From Pseudaminobacter soli (ex Li et al. 2025) (GTDB taxonomy: Bacteria; Pseudomonadota; Alphaproteobacteria; Rhizobiales; Rhizobiaceae), in the NCBI RefSeq assembly GCF_003012705.1, contig NZ_PXYL01000030.1, positions 1-39,704 of the forward strand: a stretch of DNA of 39,704 bases, read 5' to 3'. Position 1 is the stretch's first letter. Each line of letters opens with the position of its first letter. Below the pieces are notes generated by a model. That model had not been told where the DNA came from, made no database searches, and saw nothing but the letters and a program-made list of their open reading frames with translations. Below, piece by piece: positions 7,918 through 16,382 of this stretch. Position numbers and translations under genes: made by a program.

Positions 7918-8775
7918 CCACAGCCAGCGCGCGCCGAGGCAGCGCGCATCACGCATTGCGTTGCCTCACCTCCTCCTGTTCAAGTCGCGACTTCATTTTT
8001 CAATTCAGATGTGTGCAAGCCGCAAAGGAGTTGGTTCCCCCAGCAAAACTTGAATGGTTGGCAAGCTTCGGCAAGTGATTTTGGGAGTTCAGCATTTCCA
8101 ATGCTTTCAAGCCTTAACTGGCGAAGGGGGTGAGCGTCGAACTCGATCGTTCGCGATTTCAGTGCCGTCTTTCCCGTTGCCATTGCCACATCGCCTTTCA
8201 TCAGAAGGCAGCCGGCTGGCAACTCATGGCGGAAGTCGCCTACGGCACCAGCAATGTCCGCTCTTGGAGGGCGGAAGAGGCTGTTATAATGACTGACTTG
8301 GGCGCGAAACGGTCATTCACGTCACAAGGGACGAACGTGCCGAAGGGTAGGCAACCAGGCTGAGGCGCTCGGTTCCATCCATCTTTCCGAAACGGTCGTT
8401 CACTGGAGCAGGACTGCTAGGCGTCAACTTGGGCCCCATCCGCAGAGCGTTCCCAGTGGTGATACAGCGCAATGATGAACGCCTTGCGGACCAGCTAGAG
8501 CATGGTGCCGTGCCGAGCTGAGGGACCTCAAACACTTAAGACAGTTGTCTTCGGCCGATGAGATTGGTGGTCATCTGCCGCCTCGACGCGGATGGCCACG
8601 TTTAGCGTCCAAAGGGCAGCATCCGAGGCTATTCAATGTCCGCTTGGGCACATCGTGACGGCATGCAGAGCGATTCAGCCATGCGCCAATGCGTGCAGCG
8701 GGTACCCGAAGCTGTCATAGCTTAGAATGATGCCGTTGCCTGGGGAATGGTGAGGAGGCGGCATGATGAAGGCGA
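7918..8775. other. Gene-poor interval
   Basis: No convincing gene is visible in this interval. Short frames on both strands lack ribosome sites and family features. The 14-base element AAACGGTC(A/G)TTCAC occurs near 8308 and again near 8391, which hints at degenerate intergenic repeats or remnants. The base composition changes to more GC-rich sequence near 8776. Confidence 0.5.
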
Positions 8776-9234
8776 TTAGGCTGCCTCCATTTCCATCCTC
8801 TGCCGCGCGGTCAGGAAGGGGCCGGTCGGCTGTCGCGGCGGGGCGAAGCGGCCGAAGCCGACCGGACCGGGCATGTCGACATAGACCGCTTCCATCCCCC
8901 TGCGGCTGTAGCTTTCGTGCCAGAAACCCGCGCCGCCGCTGTCGCGCAGGAAATCCCGCCACCAGTGGGCGTGGGGTTCGCTACGGGTGAAAGCTTCGAG
9001 GCTTTCGAGATCGCGCCAATATTGGCGGATGCCCACATGGGTGAGCGAGAAGAGAAATTGTTCGTTCGCAAGAAGTCCTTCGGGCGGGTTTCGATCGATC
9101 TGTTTCAGGCCCTTGCCGATGCCCAGCATCGTGGCGAGACCGCGCAGTCGGCGGACACGAAAGCCCAGAAGGATCACCACCAGATCGGGATAGGCGCTGA
9201 GGTCGACGGAGCGGCGGGCGACAGAGGCTTGCAT
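8776..9234 (-). CDS. DUF4188 / af470-type monooxygenase-like protein
   Basis: The 152-residue protein fits the DUF4188 family, small dimeric alpha-beta-barrel proteins annotated as monooxygenase-like. Visible landmarks are a Leu-Val-Val-Ile-Leu-Leu-Gly-Phe-Arg-Val strand near residue 20, a Gly-Ile-Arg-Gln-Tyr-Trp-Arg segment near 70, and Pro-His-Ala-His-Trp-Trp-Arg-Asp near 90. The function of the family is poorly known. The ATG at 9232-9234 has an AAGGG site upstream. The gene is divergent from a TetR-family repressor across 63 bases containing a strong inverted repeat, so it is probably the repressor's main target. The pair is more GC-rich than its surroundings and may have arrived as a unit. 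Confidence 0.75.
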   Translation of the reverse strand: MQASVARRSVDLSAYPDLVVILLGFRVRRLRGLATMLGIGKGLKQIDRNPPEGLLANEQFLFSLTHVGIRQYWRDLESLEAFTRSEPHAHWWRDFLRDSGGAGFWHESYSRRGMEAVYVDMPGPVGFGRFAPPRQPTGPFLTARQRMEMEAA

Positions 9235-9248
9235 GAAACGAACCCTTG

Positions 9249-9294
9249 CTGTTTATGCTGTAAACATAGCGGCGACTGATTACAGCGTAAACAG
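9249..9294. promoter_or_regulatory. TetR operator between divergent genes
   Basis: CTGTTTATGCTGTAA (9249-9263) and TTACAGCGTAAACAG (9280-9294) are inverted copies with one mismatch over 15 bases, separated by 16 bases. Within the left arm TGTTTA and TAAACA (9250-9266) form a smaller palindrome. The element fills the short gap between the DUF4188 and TetR genes and ends three bases before the TetR start, as expected for an autoregulated operator. Confidence 0.75.
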
Positions 9295-9297
9295 ATC

Positions 9298-9843
9298 ATG
9301 AGCGATATCTCCATTTCTCTTCACGACAGGCTGGTCGATTGCGGGCTGACCCTGATCGAACGGGGCGGCGAGGTCAGCCTGCGGGCGGTGGCGCGCGCGG
9401 CGGGCGTGTCTGCCATGGCACCCTATCGTCATTTTTCGGACAAGGCGGCGCTGATGGCGGCGGTCGCCCGGCGCGGCTTTGCCATGCTGGAGGCAACGGC
9501 GGCGCGGGCCGATGTTACGCCGGACGCAGCCGAAGCGCTGGCGGCGCAGGGGGCGGCCTATATCGGCTTTGCGCGGGCCAATCCGGCGCTGTTCCGGCTG
9601 ATGTTCGCCGATGGGGCCGGGCTTGGCTTGCCCCGCGAAGAGTGCGAGGGCGCCTACGCGCTGATGACACGGCGTGTGGCGCAATTGGCGCCGGCACGGG
9701 CGGAAACTGGGACACTTGCCTGCTGGGGGCTGGTGCATGGGTTGGCCACGCTCGCGCTGGACGGACGGATAGCACCCAATCCAGCGGCCGAGCAGGAGGT
9801 CTTGCGTTTGATCGCGGAGGCTTTGGCGCGCCCGGTCGGCTAG
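9298..9843 (+). CDS. TetR/AcrR-family transcriptional repressor
   Basis: This 181-residue protein has an N-terminal TetR helix-turn-helix at about residues 10-56 (Ser-Leu-Arg-Ala-Val-Ala, then Ala-Pro-Tyr-Arg-His-Phe-Ser-Asp-Lys) and a C-terminal ligand domain. The His-Gly-Leu-Ala-Thr-Leu segment near 145 resembles the WHG-containing TetR C-terminal type. The gene starts at the right edge of the inverted repeat at 9249-9294, so it probably represses itself and the divergent DUF4188 gene until an unknown ligand binds. It is more GC-rich than the DNA on either side. The inducing ligand cannot be predicted. Confidence 0.85.
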   Translation: MSDISISLHDRLVDCGLTLIERGGEVSLRAVARAAGVSAMAPYRHFSDKAALMAAVARRGFAMLEATAARADVTPDAAEALAAQGAAYIGFARANPALFRLMFADGAGLGLPREECEGAYALMTRRVAQLAPARAETGTLACWGLVHGLATLALDGRIAPNPAAEQEVLRLIAEALARPVG

Positions 9844-10061
9844 GTTGGAATCGGAAGGTCGAGTCTCTCGTTCGATTGTCGCTACCTCTCGAAGCCAATT
9901 CATACAGCGCAGCCGACCTAACGCGGCGTTCGGACGACTGCGTGTGCGGAGTTCAATGGCAACCTGTCGGGGAAGCTCGGCGGGAGCGTCGCCTTAACGG
10001 TTGGTGCTGATCGGATTGGTATTCCGGGGGCATGAATGCCAAACATTCGACCTAATCCATT

Positions 10062-10310
10062 GTGCCCCATTACAAGCGCTACCGCTTTCCGGCCGAGATC
10101 ATCGCGTACGCGGTGTGGCTGCACTTTCGGTTTCCGCTGAGCCTGCGTTACGTAGAGTCCGAGCGTGGCATCGAGGTCTGGTTTCAGACTGTCTCGGAAT
10201 GGGCCTCCAAATTCGGCCGCGAATTTGCCTGCCACATTCCCTCTCGATCCAAGGGCGGCTTTCCGGAACGGCTTGGTCGCGCCAAATTGCGGTTGTCGCC
10301 GAGCCACTAG
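10062..10310 (+). pseudogene. IS6-family transposase N-terminal fragment
   Basis: The frame begins with a Pro-His-Tyr-Lys-Arg-Tyr-Arg-Phe-Pro segment and continues through Phe-Arg-Phe-Pro-Leu-Ser-Leu-Arg, Glu-Arg-Gly-Ile-Glu-Val and a Trp-Ala-Ser-Lys-Phe-Gly helix. This is the conserved start of IS6-family transposases. Similarity ends near residue 60; the DDE catalytic domain is absent, and a few residues of the Leu-Arg-Val-Glu-Glu region are missing. It is a dead remnant. The 220 bases before it (9844-10061) contain no recognisable gene. Confidence 0.7.
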
Positions 10311-10389
10311 TATTTGCGCCGGCTGGTCAGACCCGACGATGTCAGGGACGGCCAGCCGAGCGTGCACGAGGGAGCTGAAAATCCATCGA

Positions 10390-11163
10390 CTAGATATGGC
10401 ATCCGGTGGCGACGCCTATCATGCACAGGCTGCGCAGGATTATCTGCAAGCCAAGGGCAATCTGCGTAACACCGAGAACGACAGCGAACACTTGAAGGGC
10501 CGTTCCGACCCATCTCAATATTGACTCGGCGAACAGCATTGCCACCCAATCAAGCAGCAAGATTAGGCCGACAATTGCACCTACCGTAAATTGTGATTGA
10601 TACTGCCCCCCTGCCAAGGTCGCAAACACGATCACCGCGGCTACCCCATAGGGTGTGACTATTATCGGAAACGCCAGTGGAGTGAGGGCATGTACCAATT
10701 CTACCGGCTGCTCGGCCTCCTTCGGGCGCTCGACAGAGCCCGACGACTGTTGCAGCACGGTCCCTAGGGCGACGAGAAACAGGACGATGCCTCCTGTCAT
10801 TGCGAGCACAGGCACTGAGATTTCAAAGCTCTCCAGCATGCTGCGGCCCAGCAGGACGGCAATTGTCAGCGCCGCCGCCGAAAACAGAATAGCCCTTGTC
10901 GCCAGCCGCCGACGAAATGCGGAATCGGCTCTCCGCGACATGTTCACGAAGGGCACCAGGATCTTGATTGGTCCAAGCATCAGGAACAGTATGAAGAAGA
11001 TTTTGCGTGCTCCGAACTCCGGCTGCGGCATCGAGATCCCGAGAGCCAGTTCCTGCGCGAAGGCGGTGATAGGGAACATGATGGCAAGGATACATACAAA
11101 GAACAGTACATTGACCTTCCTTTGCGCCCGGCGCGGTTGATGGGGCGCGCAACGCACCGTCAT
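10390..11163 (-). CDS. MarC-family (UPF0056) integral membrane protein
   Basis: The protein has about six hydrophobic segments, with a Leu-Gly-Pro-Ile-Lys-Ile-Leu-Val-Pro segment after the first helix, a Gly-Gly-Ile-Val-Leu-Phe-Leu-Val-Ala segment in the middle and a Pro-Leu-Ala-Phe-Pro-Ile-Ile-Val-Thr-Pro stretch. These are the repeated Pro-rich helices of MarC/UPF0056 proteins. The family is about 200-220 residues; here a signal-like N-terminal extension ending in Ala-Phe-Ala-Gln makes 257 residues. The start is uncertain: ATG 11163 is used, but TTG 11214 or ATG 11193 are possible and none has a strong ribosome site. The cellular role of MarC proteins is unresolved; they are not proven drug exporters. 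Confidence 0.75.
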   Translation of the reverse strand: MTVRCAPHQPRRAQRKVNVLFFVCILAIMFPITAFAQELALGISMPQPEFGARKIFFILFLMLGPIKILVPFVNMSRRADSAFRRRLATRAILFSAAALTIAVLLGRSMLESFEISVPVLAMTGGIVLFLVALGTVLQQSSGSVERPKEAEQPVELVHALTPLAFPIIVTPYGVAAVIVFATLAGGQYQSQFTVGAIVGLILLLDWVAMLFAESILRWVGTALQVFAVVLGVTQIALGLQIILRSLCMIGVATGCHI

Positions 11164-11233
11164 TGAACGATAGCTCTGAACCCCTCCCAGCATTCGGTTC
11201 ACCCACGCAAACAAGCCTCATGCGCCGCGAAAT

Positions 11234-11253
11234 CGATCTTCCATAGAAGATCG
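11234..11253. promoter_or_regulatory. Perfect 8-bp hairpin upstream of the MarC-family gene
   Basis: CGATCTTC and GAAGATCG pair perfectly around the loop CATA. There is no T-run, so it is not an intrinsic terminator on either strand. It lies 71-90 bases upstream of the chosen MarC-family start and could be an operator or part of the degenerate repeat DNA that follows. Confidence 0.3.
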
Positions 11254-11469
11254 CCGCGGTCACCTTGTTCCACCGCTTCGGCTCGACGGAACCTGGAACG
11301 GGCGAGAGCAGTACCCTTCCTCTGATGGGTGGCCCGGCATACCTTCATGAAGGCAAGAAGGCCCCCGCGATAGTTTGTGGTGCGACGTGACATCATCGGT
11401 TGCGGCCGAATTCTTGTCTGAATGTGTTGATTTCCCCCATAACTGATCTGGGTTGGAGAGCACCCTCTA

Positions 11470-11556
11470 GGGCGACCACGACCTCCGGCATGGTCACCCG
11501 CGATGTGTGCTTCCGGGCGGAGCAAAAGATCACCTCAATGGCCGAGGTGGACGCGA
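11470..11556. repeat. Degenerate dispersed intergenic repeat, copy A
   Basis: This stretch aligns with 27818-27901 at roughly three-quarters identity by eye, including shared blocks GGCGACCACGA/GCGCGACCACGA, ACCCGCGATGT and GGGCGGAG followed by ATGGCCGA. The surrounding 11254-11749 holds no gene that I can support. Short open frames there are by-products of the repeat. Confidence 0.55.
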
Positions 11557-11749
11557 AGCTGACCGGCAGGTCGATCTTGGCCAAGCGCGCGCCGCAATGA
11601 TCGTCGGCTGGCTTATGTTTGGCTTGACCTTCGTCGGAGTCGGTCTGATCCCGTCGCTAATTTGTGCTAGACAGCAGTAGGCGTGGGGATGAGTATGGGT
11701 GCGAGGTCAGGGCTTCAAAAGTTCCCTGCCCCGCGGCCTGGAGTATTCA

Positions 11750-13768
11750 ATGCTCACTGTGGCCTCCGCCAGACGCGCACAGGACCGTTTCCCTGGCCTG
11801 GTTGCAAGGATCGTTCCCGCATCGCTGCAGGCAGCTCGACTGTCTGTCGCAGTTTTGCTCGCACTTTACGTAGCATTTCACCTCGAGCTCGAGACACCGT
11901 ATTGGGCCGGGACGTCTGCTGCCATCGTTTGTCAGCCGATCCTCGGCTCGACGCTGCGCAAAGGTTTGTTCCGCATGATCGGCACGGCGGTAGGCGCGAT
12001 AGTGGCTGTAGCCTTGACGGCAGTTTTGCCCCAGGAACGGAGCGGGTTTTTGTTTGCCATGTTGCTGTGGGTGTCGGCCTGCTCGTTCCTGTCGACGCTG
12101 CTGCGGAACTATGCCGCCTATGCCGCAATGTTGGCTGGCTATACGCTGGTCATCATCGCCGGGACATCAATCGCCGCACCCGGCCAAGTGCTCGAAATCG
12201 CTCTAAATCGGGCGTCCGAGATCAGCATCGGCATCGCGTCCGGAACTCTGATCGTTGCTCTGACGAATCCAGGCAATGCGCCCCGGCGTCTGGCCGCCAT
12301 GTTCTCCCAACTGATTGGGGAAACGGCCGGCCATCTTGTCGAGGTGCTCGCTGTGGCCGGTTCCTGGCGCGGCGACGGAGTGAAGATTAGACGCGAGCTG
12401 ATCCGACGGACGGCGGCGCTCGACCCAATCATCGACCAGGCCATTGGGGAGGCGCCGGAGCTGCTGCAGCGAAGATCTATTTTGCGTGCAGCGCTGAACG
12501 GCTTGTTCGAGGCGCTGTCGGGAGTACGGATCGTAGAAACGCACCTGCGCAGCCTGCCCAAAGCCGAGGCACGTCGGTGCGCGCGCGTCGTTCTGGATCA
12601 ATTGCCGCCCGATTGGCAAACCGGAGCGCTAGGGGAAACGATCAGGCCCGATACGAGCCACCACGCCGATCGCAGCGCCTTAGTCGTTCGCAATCTTCTC
12701 CGCCTGGGGGCGGGCGACCGTTCGGTGTACCTGACCGCACGCGGCGCCGCCGACGCAGCGTCCGGCCTCGCGACCGCGGGCAACGGTCTGACGCTTCTGA
12801 TCGATCCCGCTCGGGCGCAGGACCGGCCGCCCCCTGGCTTCTTCGTCGCCGACTACCTTCCAGCCCTGATCAATTCGTTTCGCGTCTTCCTGGGCGTCGG
12901 GACCGCGGTTCTCTTCTGGGTCATCACCGAGTGGCCCAACGGGCTTCAGGCGATAACTTTTGCGGCGATAACGATCATGGTCTTTTCGCCGATGCAAGAA
13001 CAGTCCAGCAGGGCTGCGTTGGGCCAGGGGATCGGCATGCTGATCGCTGCCGTCGTCGTCGCCATCATTAAGTTCTCGGTGCTGCCCGGCCTGGAAACAT
13101 TCCTTGGTCTCTCTGCTGCCATCGCGCTTGGCCTCGCGCCTCTCGGTGCCCTGTCGACCGTACCGGCCCTGGCGCCCTTTTTCACGTCGGCCACGGTGAA
13201 CTTCATCCCGTTGCTCGCGCCAACAAACCAGCCCTCTTACGATACGCTCGCCTATCTCAACAACACGCTTGGATTGCTGGGTGGCTGCGGTTTCGGCGTA
13301 CTGGCGCTGGTGCTCATACCGCCCGTTTCCTCGCGCCTCCGATCGCAGCGGCTCTGTGATTTGACCATCCGCGACCTGCGGCGCCTTGCGATGGGCCACC
13401 GCGATTGGACGCTCAGCCAATGGCAGCGTCGCGTCTACACGCGATTGACTGCCATGCCGGGTGATGCCGAGCCGGTCTTGCGCTCCTATCTCGTCTCAAC
13501 GCTTTCAGTGGGATTGCAGCTCATACGACTGCAACGACTGTCGCGGCATGGCCGCATCGGTGTCGAGTTGTCGGACGTGCAGATGTCCGTTGCCAGGGGT
13601 GATCTGGCGAAACTTCGCGTCGACATCAAAAGGGTCGACGAGGAGCTGGAAGCCATTCCCGATACGCAGCCCGGTGCTCCCGGACGGATGCGGGTTCGAG
13701 CGGCGCTGCTTGCGATTATCGAGGCCGTCGATCGTCAGCGGGACTATTATGAGGGTCGGTCGTCGTGA
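11750..13768 (+). CDS. FUSC-family (AaeB-like) inner-membrane efflux protein
   Basis: The 672-residue protein fits the fusaric-acid-resistance/aromatic-acid exporter family. It has an N-terminal group of membrane helices (about residues 20-165), a soluble region, a second membrane group (about 370-505) with Trp-Pro-Asn-Gly between helices, and a soluble C-terminal region. ATG 11750 is chosen because GGAG lies six bases upstream and the earlier in-frame residues look random. Its last four bases overlap the start of the DUF1656 gene, and an HlyD-type adaptor follows. Together they form the standard FUSC-DUF1656-HlyD set that exports aromatic acids or similar compounds across the envelope. No outer-membrane channel gene or dedicated regulator is adjacent, so the substrate is unknown. 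Confidence 0.9.
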   Translation: MLTVASARRAQDRFPGLVARIVPASLQAARLSVAVLLALYVAFHLELETPYWAGTSAAIVCQPILGSTLRKGLFRMIGTAVGAIVAVALTAVLPQERSGFLFAMLLWVSACSFLSTLLRNYAAYAAMLAGYTLVIIAGTSIAAPGQVLEIALNRASEISIGIASGTLIVALTNPGNAPRRLAAMFSQLIGETAGHLVEVLAVAGSWRGDGVKIRRELIRRTAALDPIIDQAIGEAPELLQRRSILRAALNGLFEALSGVRIVETHLRSLPKAEARRCARVVLDQLPPDWQTGALGETIRPDTSHHADRSALVVRNLLRLGAGDRSVYLTARGAADAASGLATAGNGLTLLIDPARAQDRPPPGFFVADYLPALINSFRVFLGVGTAVLFWVITEWPNGLQAITFAAITIMVFSPMQEQSSRAALGQGIGMLIAAVVVAIIKFSVLPGLETFLGLSAAIALGLAPLGALSTVPALAPFFTSATVNFIPLLAPTNQPSYDTLAYLNNTLGLLGGCGFGVLALVLIPPVSSRLRSQRLCDLTIRDLRRLAMGHRDWTLSQWQRRVYTRLTAMPGDAEPVLRSYLVSTLSVGLQLIRLQRLSRHGRIGVELSDVQMSVARGDLAKLRVDIKRVDEELEAIPDTQPGAPGRMRVRAALLAIIEAVDRQRDYYEGRSS

Positions 13769-13983
13769 GCTTCGTGGAAATCGACGTGTTCGGCGTTCTG
13801 ATATCACCGCTCGTGCCACTAATGGCGCTCGCTGCCGCCATTACGGTCGCGTTGCGGGTGGTTATGACGGAACTCGGACTGATGCGCCACATCTGGCATC
13901 CCGCCCTTTTTGAAATCTCGATGTTCCTCATCCTGCTGACGGCCGCGGTGCTGATCTTGGCCAGTCTCAAGATGTACGCTTGA
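13765..13983 (+). CDS. DUF1656 (AaeX-like) small membrane protein
   Basis: This 72-residue protein has two predicted membrane helices and the family start Glu-Ile-Asp-Val-Phe-Gly-Val-Leu followed by Pro-Leu-Val-Pro. A conserved Trp-His-Pro-Ala-Leu-Phe-Glu lies between the helices. The GTG start overlaps the TGA of the FUSC gene (GTGA), which indicates translational coupling. DUF1656 proteins nearly always sit between a FUSC permease and an HlyD adaptor, as here, and probably stabilise or complete the pump. No enzymatic role is expected. Confidence 0.88.
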   Translation: MSFVEIDVFGVLISPLVPLMALAAAITVALRVVMTELGLMRHIWHPALFEISMFLILLTAAVLILASLKMYA

Positions 13984-13993
13984 GGCGCAAAGC

Positions 13994-15064
13994 ATGTTGA
14001 AAAACACCTCAACTCCTCCAGACCGGCCTGCTGAGCCGCAACTGCGCCCCGAAGCGATGGCGGCCGCTTCCGACGACCGCCGGTCGTTGCGGCGTCGGCT
14101 CCGGTTGCTGCCTATACTAGCAACCCTGGCTGTAGCAGGAGTGGCAGCGGCAGCCGTTTGGCTTCTGTGGCAGAACTACATGGAAAGCCCATGGACACGG
14201 GACGGAACCGTCAGAGCTTATGTGGTCACGCTGGCGCCGGAGGTGTCGGGTCGCATCACCGAGCTTGCCGTGAAGGATAATCAATTGGTCCGGAAGGGTG
14301 ACCTGCTGATGAAGATCGATCCGAGCGACTATCAGTTGGCGGTCGAACTCGGCAAGGCGGCAGTTGATCAGGCGCAGGCCGATTTTGAGAACAAGAAAGC
14401 GGAGGCCGCGCGCCGGCTCAAATTGAGCAGCCTGGCGACGACGACCGAAGAAAAGCAGACATACGTGGCCAGCGCCAATATGGCGGCGGCAACCATCGAA
14501 CAGGTACGCGCCAACCTTGACCGGGCAAAACTCAATCTGGCGCGAACCGAAATTCGTTCGCCGGTGAACGGATGGGTTACCAATCTGCTGGTCCGTCAGG
14601 GCGATTACGCCACCACGGGCCAGACAGCGCTCTCGCTCGTCGACGCGGATTCTTTCTGGGTGGACGGTTATTTCGAGGAAACGGCGATTCCGCTCATCCA
14701 GGACGGCGATCCGGCCAAGATCTGGCTGCTCGGCTACAAGCAGATGTTGCAGGGCCACGTCGACAGCATCGCACACGGCATCGTTGTGTCGAATGTTACG
14801 CCGGGGAAGAGCGGGCTTGCCACGGTCAACCCGGTCTTCACCTGGGTGCGCTTGGCCCAGCGGGTACCCGTGCGCGTGCACATCGATGACATTCCGCCTT
14901 CCGTGCGCCTCGTCATCGGCATGACCGCGACCATCGAGGTTGAGCCGAAGGCGAGTGAGCCCACCGCCACCAATCCAATACCGCACACACGCCCTCCTTC
15001 CAACGCCATAGAAGGTAAGCGGCAGAATCCAAACGGCGCCGGTGCGAGAAAGGCTCGCCCATGA
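13994..15064 (+). CDS. HlyD/EmrA-type periplasmic adaptor of the FUSC pump
   Basis: The 356-residue membrane-fusion protein has a cytoplasmic N-terminus, a single anchor helix at about residues 36-57, a biotinyl-lipoyl-like strand around the Ala-Pro-Glu-Val-Ser-Gly-Arg-Ile motif, an alpha-helical hairpin (about 115-180) and a second lipoyl half with Thr-Glu-Ile-Arg-Ser-Pro-Val-Asn-Gly. It should bridge the inner-membrane FUSC protein to an outer-membrane channel. It begins 10 bases after the DUF1656 gene and is the last gene of the operon. The C-terminal 40 residues are Pro/Lys/Arg-rich and unlikely to be structured. Confidence 0.9.
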   Translation: MLKNTSTPPDRPAEPQLRPEAMAAASDDRRSLRRRLRLLPILATLAVAGVAAAAVWLLWQNYMESPWTRDGTVRAYVVTLAPEVSGRITELAVKDNQLVRKGDLLMKIDPSDYQLAVELGKAAVDQAQADFENKKAEAARRLKLSSLATTTEEKQTYVASANMAAATIEQVRANLDRAKLNLARTEIRSPVNGWVTNLLVRQGDYATTGQTALSLVDADSFWVDGYFEETAIPLIQDGDPAKIWLLGYKQMLQGHVDSIAHGIVVSNVTPGKSGLATVNPVFTWVRLAQRVPVRVHIDDIPPSVRLVIGMTATIEVEPKASEPTATNPIPHTRPPSNAIEGKRQNPNGAGARKARP

Positions 15065-15846
15065 CGATCAAAAAAAGCGTATTCTCACAGATCTTCCCGT
15101 CTTTGATGATCGCAACGAGATTACGGGCGTATTCCTGCAAACGTTGATGTCCTTTATCGGGTCTCCTTCAACTAGCGACGTCAGCCTTTATTTTGGGATT
15201 GTTTGTGGCGCAACTCGTGATGCAGTCGACAGCATTTGAGACCTGCCGTGCCATGGCGGCTCTGGAGGTGCTCGACATCGCCCTTTTGGCCGAGGCGTCC
15301 CTCGGCCAATGTCGCAACCTCGTCCCTTTGGTGACCTTCGCCTTTCGCATTACGAATGGCAGTTCCTGGCGCAACCGCGACCTCCAGCGCGGTCGCCGGT
15401 AATGTCCGCTTTGAGGCTGTGAACAAGCTAACTGGCCGAGATGGGCGCAAAGCCGTCACACAAACTCCGCCTGCAAAAATCTGCTTCGGTCCACTTGTCG
15501 TCGGCGATCTCCCGCACGGCGCCAGAAGCAGGCATTCATTGCTGCGACAAGGACGGTCTCTGATGTCTTCTTATTCGAACTATTCGGACGTCCTGGCTAT
15601 TGGCGTCCCGATGGGGCGTCCTTACGCATGAACCCCGCCGAAGGTGTGGTCCCACCATATCAGCGTTCTGCTTGACCCTGGTTCTGCATGAGAGCACACT
15701 CTCAACCCCTTGGATCCATGGCACACCGCATCATTGTTCGGCCTTCCGAACGCGGTTGCTCGCCTCATGGCGAACGATACCTTTTGCCGCTGTTTCGCGG
15801 GCTGGCACTGGCCAGCGAGGTGCCTAGCGCCTCACGGGAGGAACGC
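15065..15846. other. Interval upstream of aioB without a recognisable gene
   Basis: No supported gene lies here. A long open frame on the plus strand from 15688 runs into aioB, but its upstream part looks non-coding and a proper ribosome site appears only before 15847. The aioXSR sensor/regulator genes that often precede aioBA in rhizobia are not here. A palindromic element at 15801-15816 is listed separately. Confidence 0.6.
15801..15816 (+). promoter_or_regulatory. Palindrome / imperfect sigma54-like element before aioB
   Basis: GCTGGC, ACTG, GCCAGC is a perfect 6-4-6 inverted repeat 31 bases before the aioB ATG. It also resembles a -24/-12 sigma54 element: GG at 15804-15805 and GC at 15815-15816. 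However, the spacing is nine bases instead of the required ten and the TTGC part is incomplete. Known alphaproteobacterial aio operons use RpoN, so the position is suggestive, but the match is faulty. Confidence 0.25.
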
Positions 15847-16368
15847 ATGGAACGATGCAAAAGAATGGTCGATCTAGGCCGTCGCCGTTTCTTGCAGGGA
15901 AGCGCACTCGCGGCCGCCGGAGCGGCGGCCGCCGCCAGCTTCCCGCGAGAGGCGAAGGCCCAAGCGCAATTGGCCAGGGTGGAGTATCCATCGAACCGCC
16001 TCGCCAATGTCGCCGACCTTAAAGTCAATGAGCCGCTCGAAGTCGCCTATCCCGACAAGAGCGCGCCCGGAGTGCTGCTCAAGCTCGGCCACCAGGTCGA
16101 AGGCGGGGCAGGCCCGGACGGCGATATCGTCGGCTTCACTACGGTCTGCCCGCACCAGGGCTTCCCCCTTGCTTATCGTGCCGACGATCGGACGCTGAAC
16201 TGCCCCGGCCACTACTCACGGTTCGACTGCGAGGCCGGAGGACTTCAGATCTGGGGCCAGGCGACCCAGAACCTGCCGCAGTACATTCTGCGCATTGACG
16301 ACAAGGGCGACGTGTTCGCCGAGGGTCTCGACGAACTCCTCTACGGCCGCCTGTCCAACGTCCTCTGA
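15847..16368 (+). CDS. aioB: Arsenite oxidase small (Rieske) subunit
   Basis: The 173-residue protein begins with a twin-arginine signal (Arg-Arg-Arg-Phe-Leu-Gln-Gly at 12-18, then an Ala-rich segment), so the folded subunit is exported to the periplasm. The Rieske 2Fe-2S ligands are Cys101/His103 and Cys119/His122. The residue after the first motif is Phe106 rather than Cys, so the disulfide of cytochrome-bc1 Rieske proteins is not expected; this matches the description of the Rhizobium NT-26 enzyme. It passes electrons from the molybdenum subunit to a periplasmic cytochrome. ATG 15847 has GGGAGGAA directly upstream; longer in-frame starts at 15688 lack one and would bury the signal. The aioA start follows 14 bases after the stop. 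Confidence 0.95.
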   Translation: MERCKRMVDLGRRRFLQGSALAAAGAAAAASFPREAKAQAQLARVEYPSNRLANVADLKVNEPLEVAYPDKSAPGVLLKLGHQVEGGAGPDGDIVGFTTVCPHQGFPLAYRADDRTLNCPGHYSRFDCEAGGLQIWGQATQNLPQYILRIDDKGDVFAEGLDELLYGRLSNVL

Positions 16369-16382
16369 AGGGAGGATATGTC

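Noticed and set aside
15688-15846. N-terminal extension of aioB from an upstream in-frame ATG
   Set aside because: There is a good ribosome site before ATG 15847, the twin-arginine signal would be internal otherwise, and the extension looks random.
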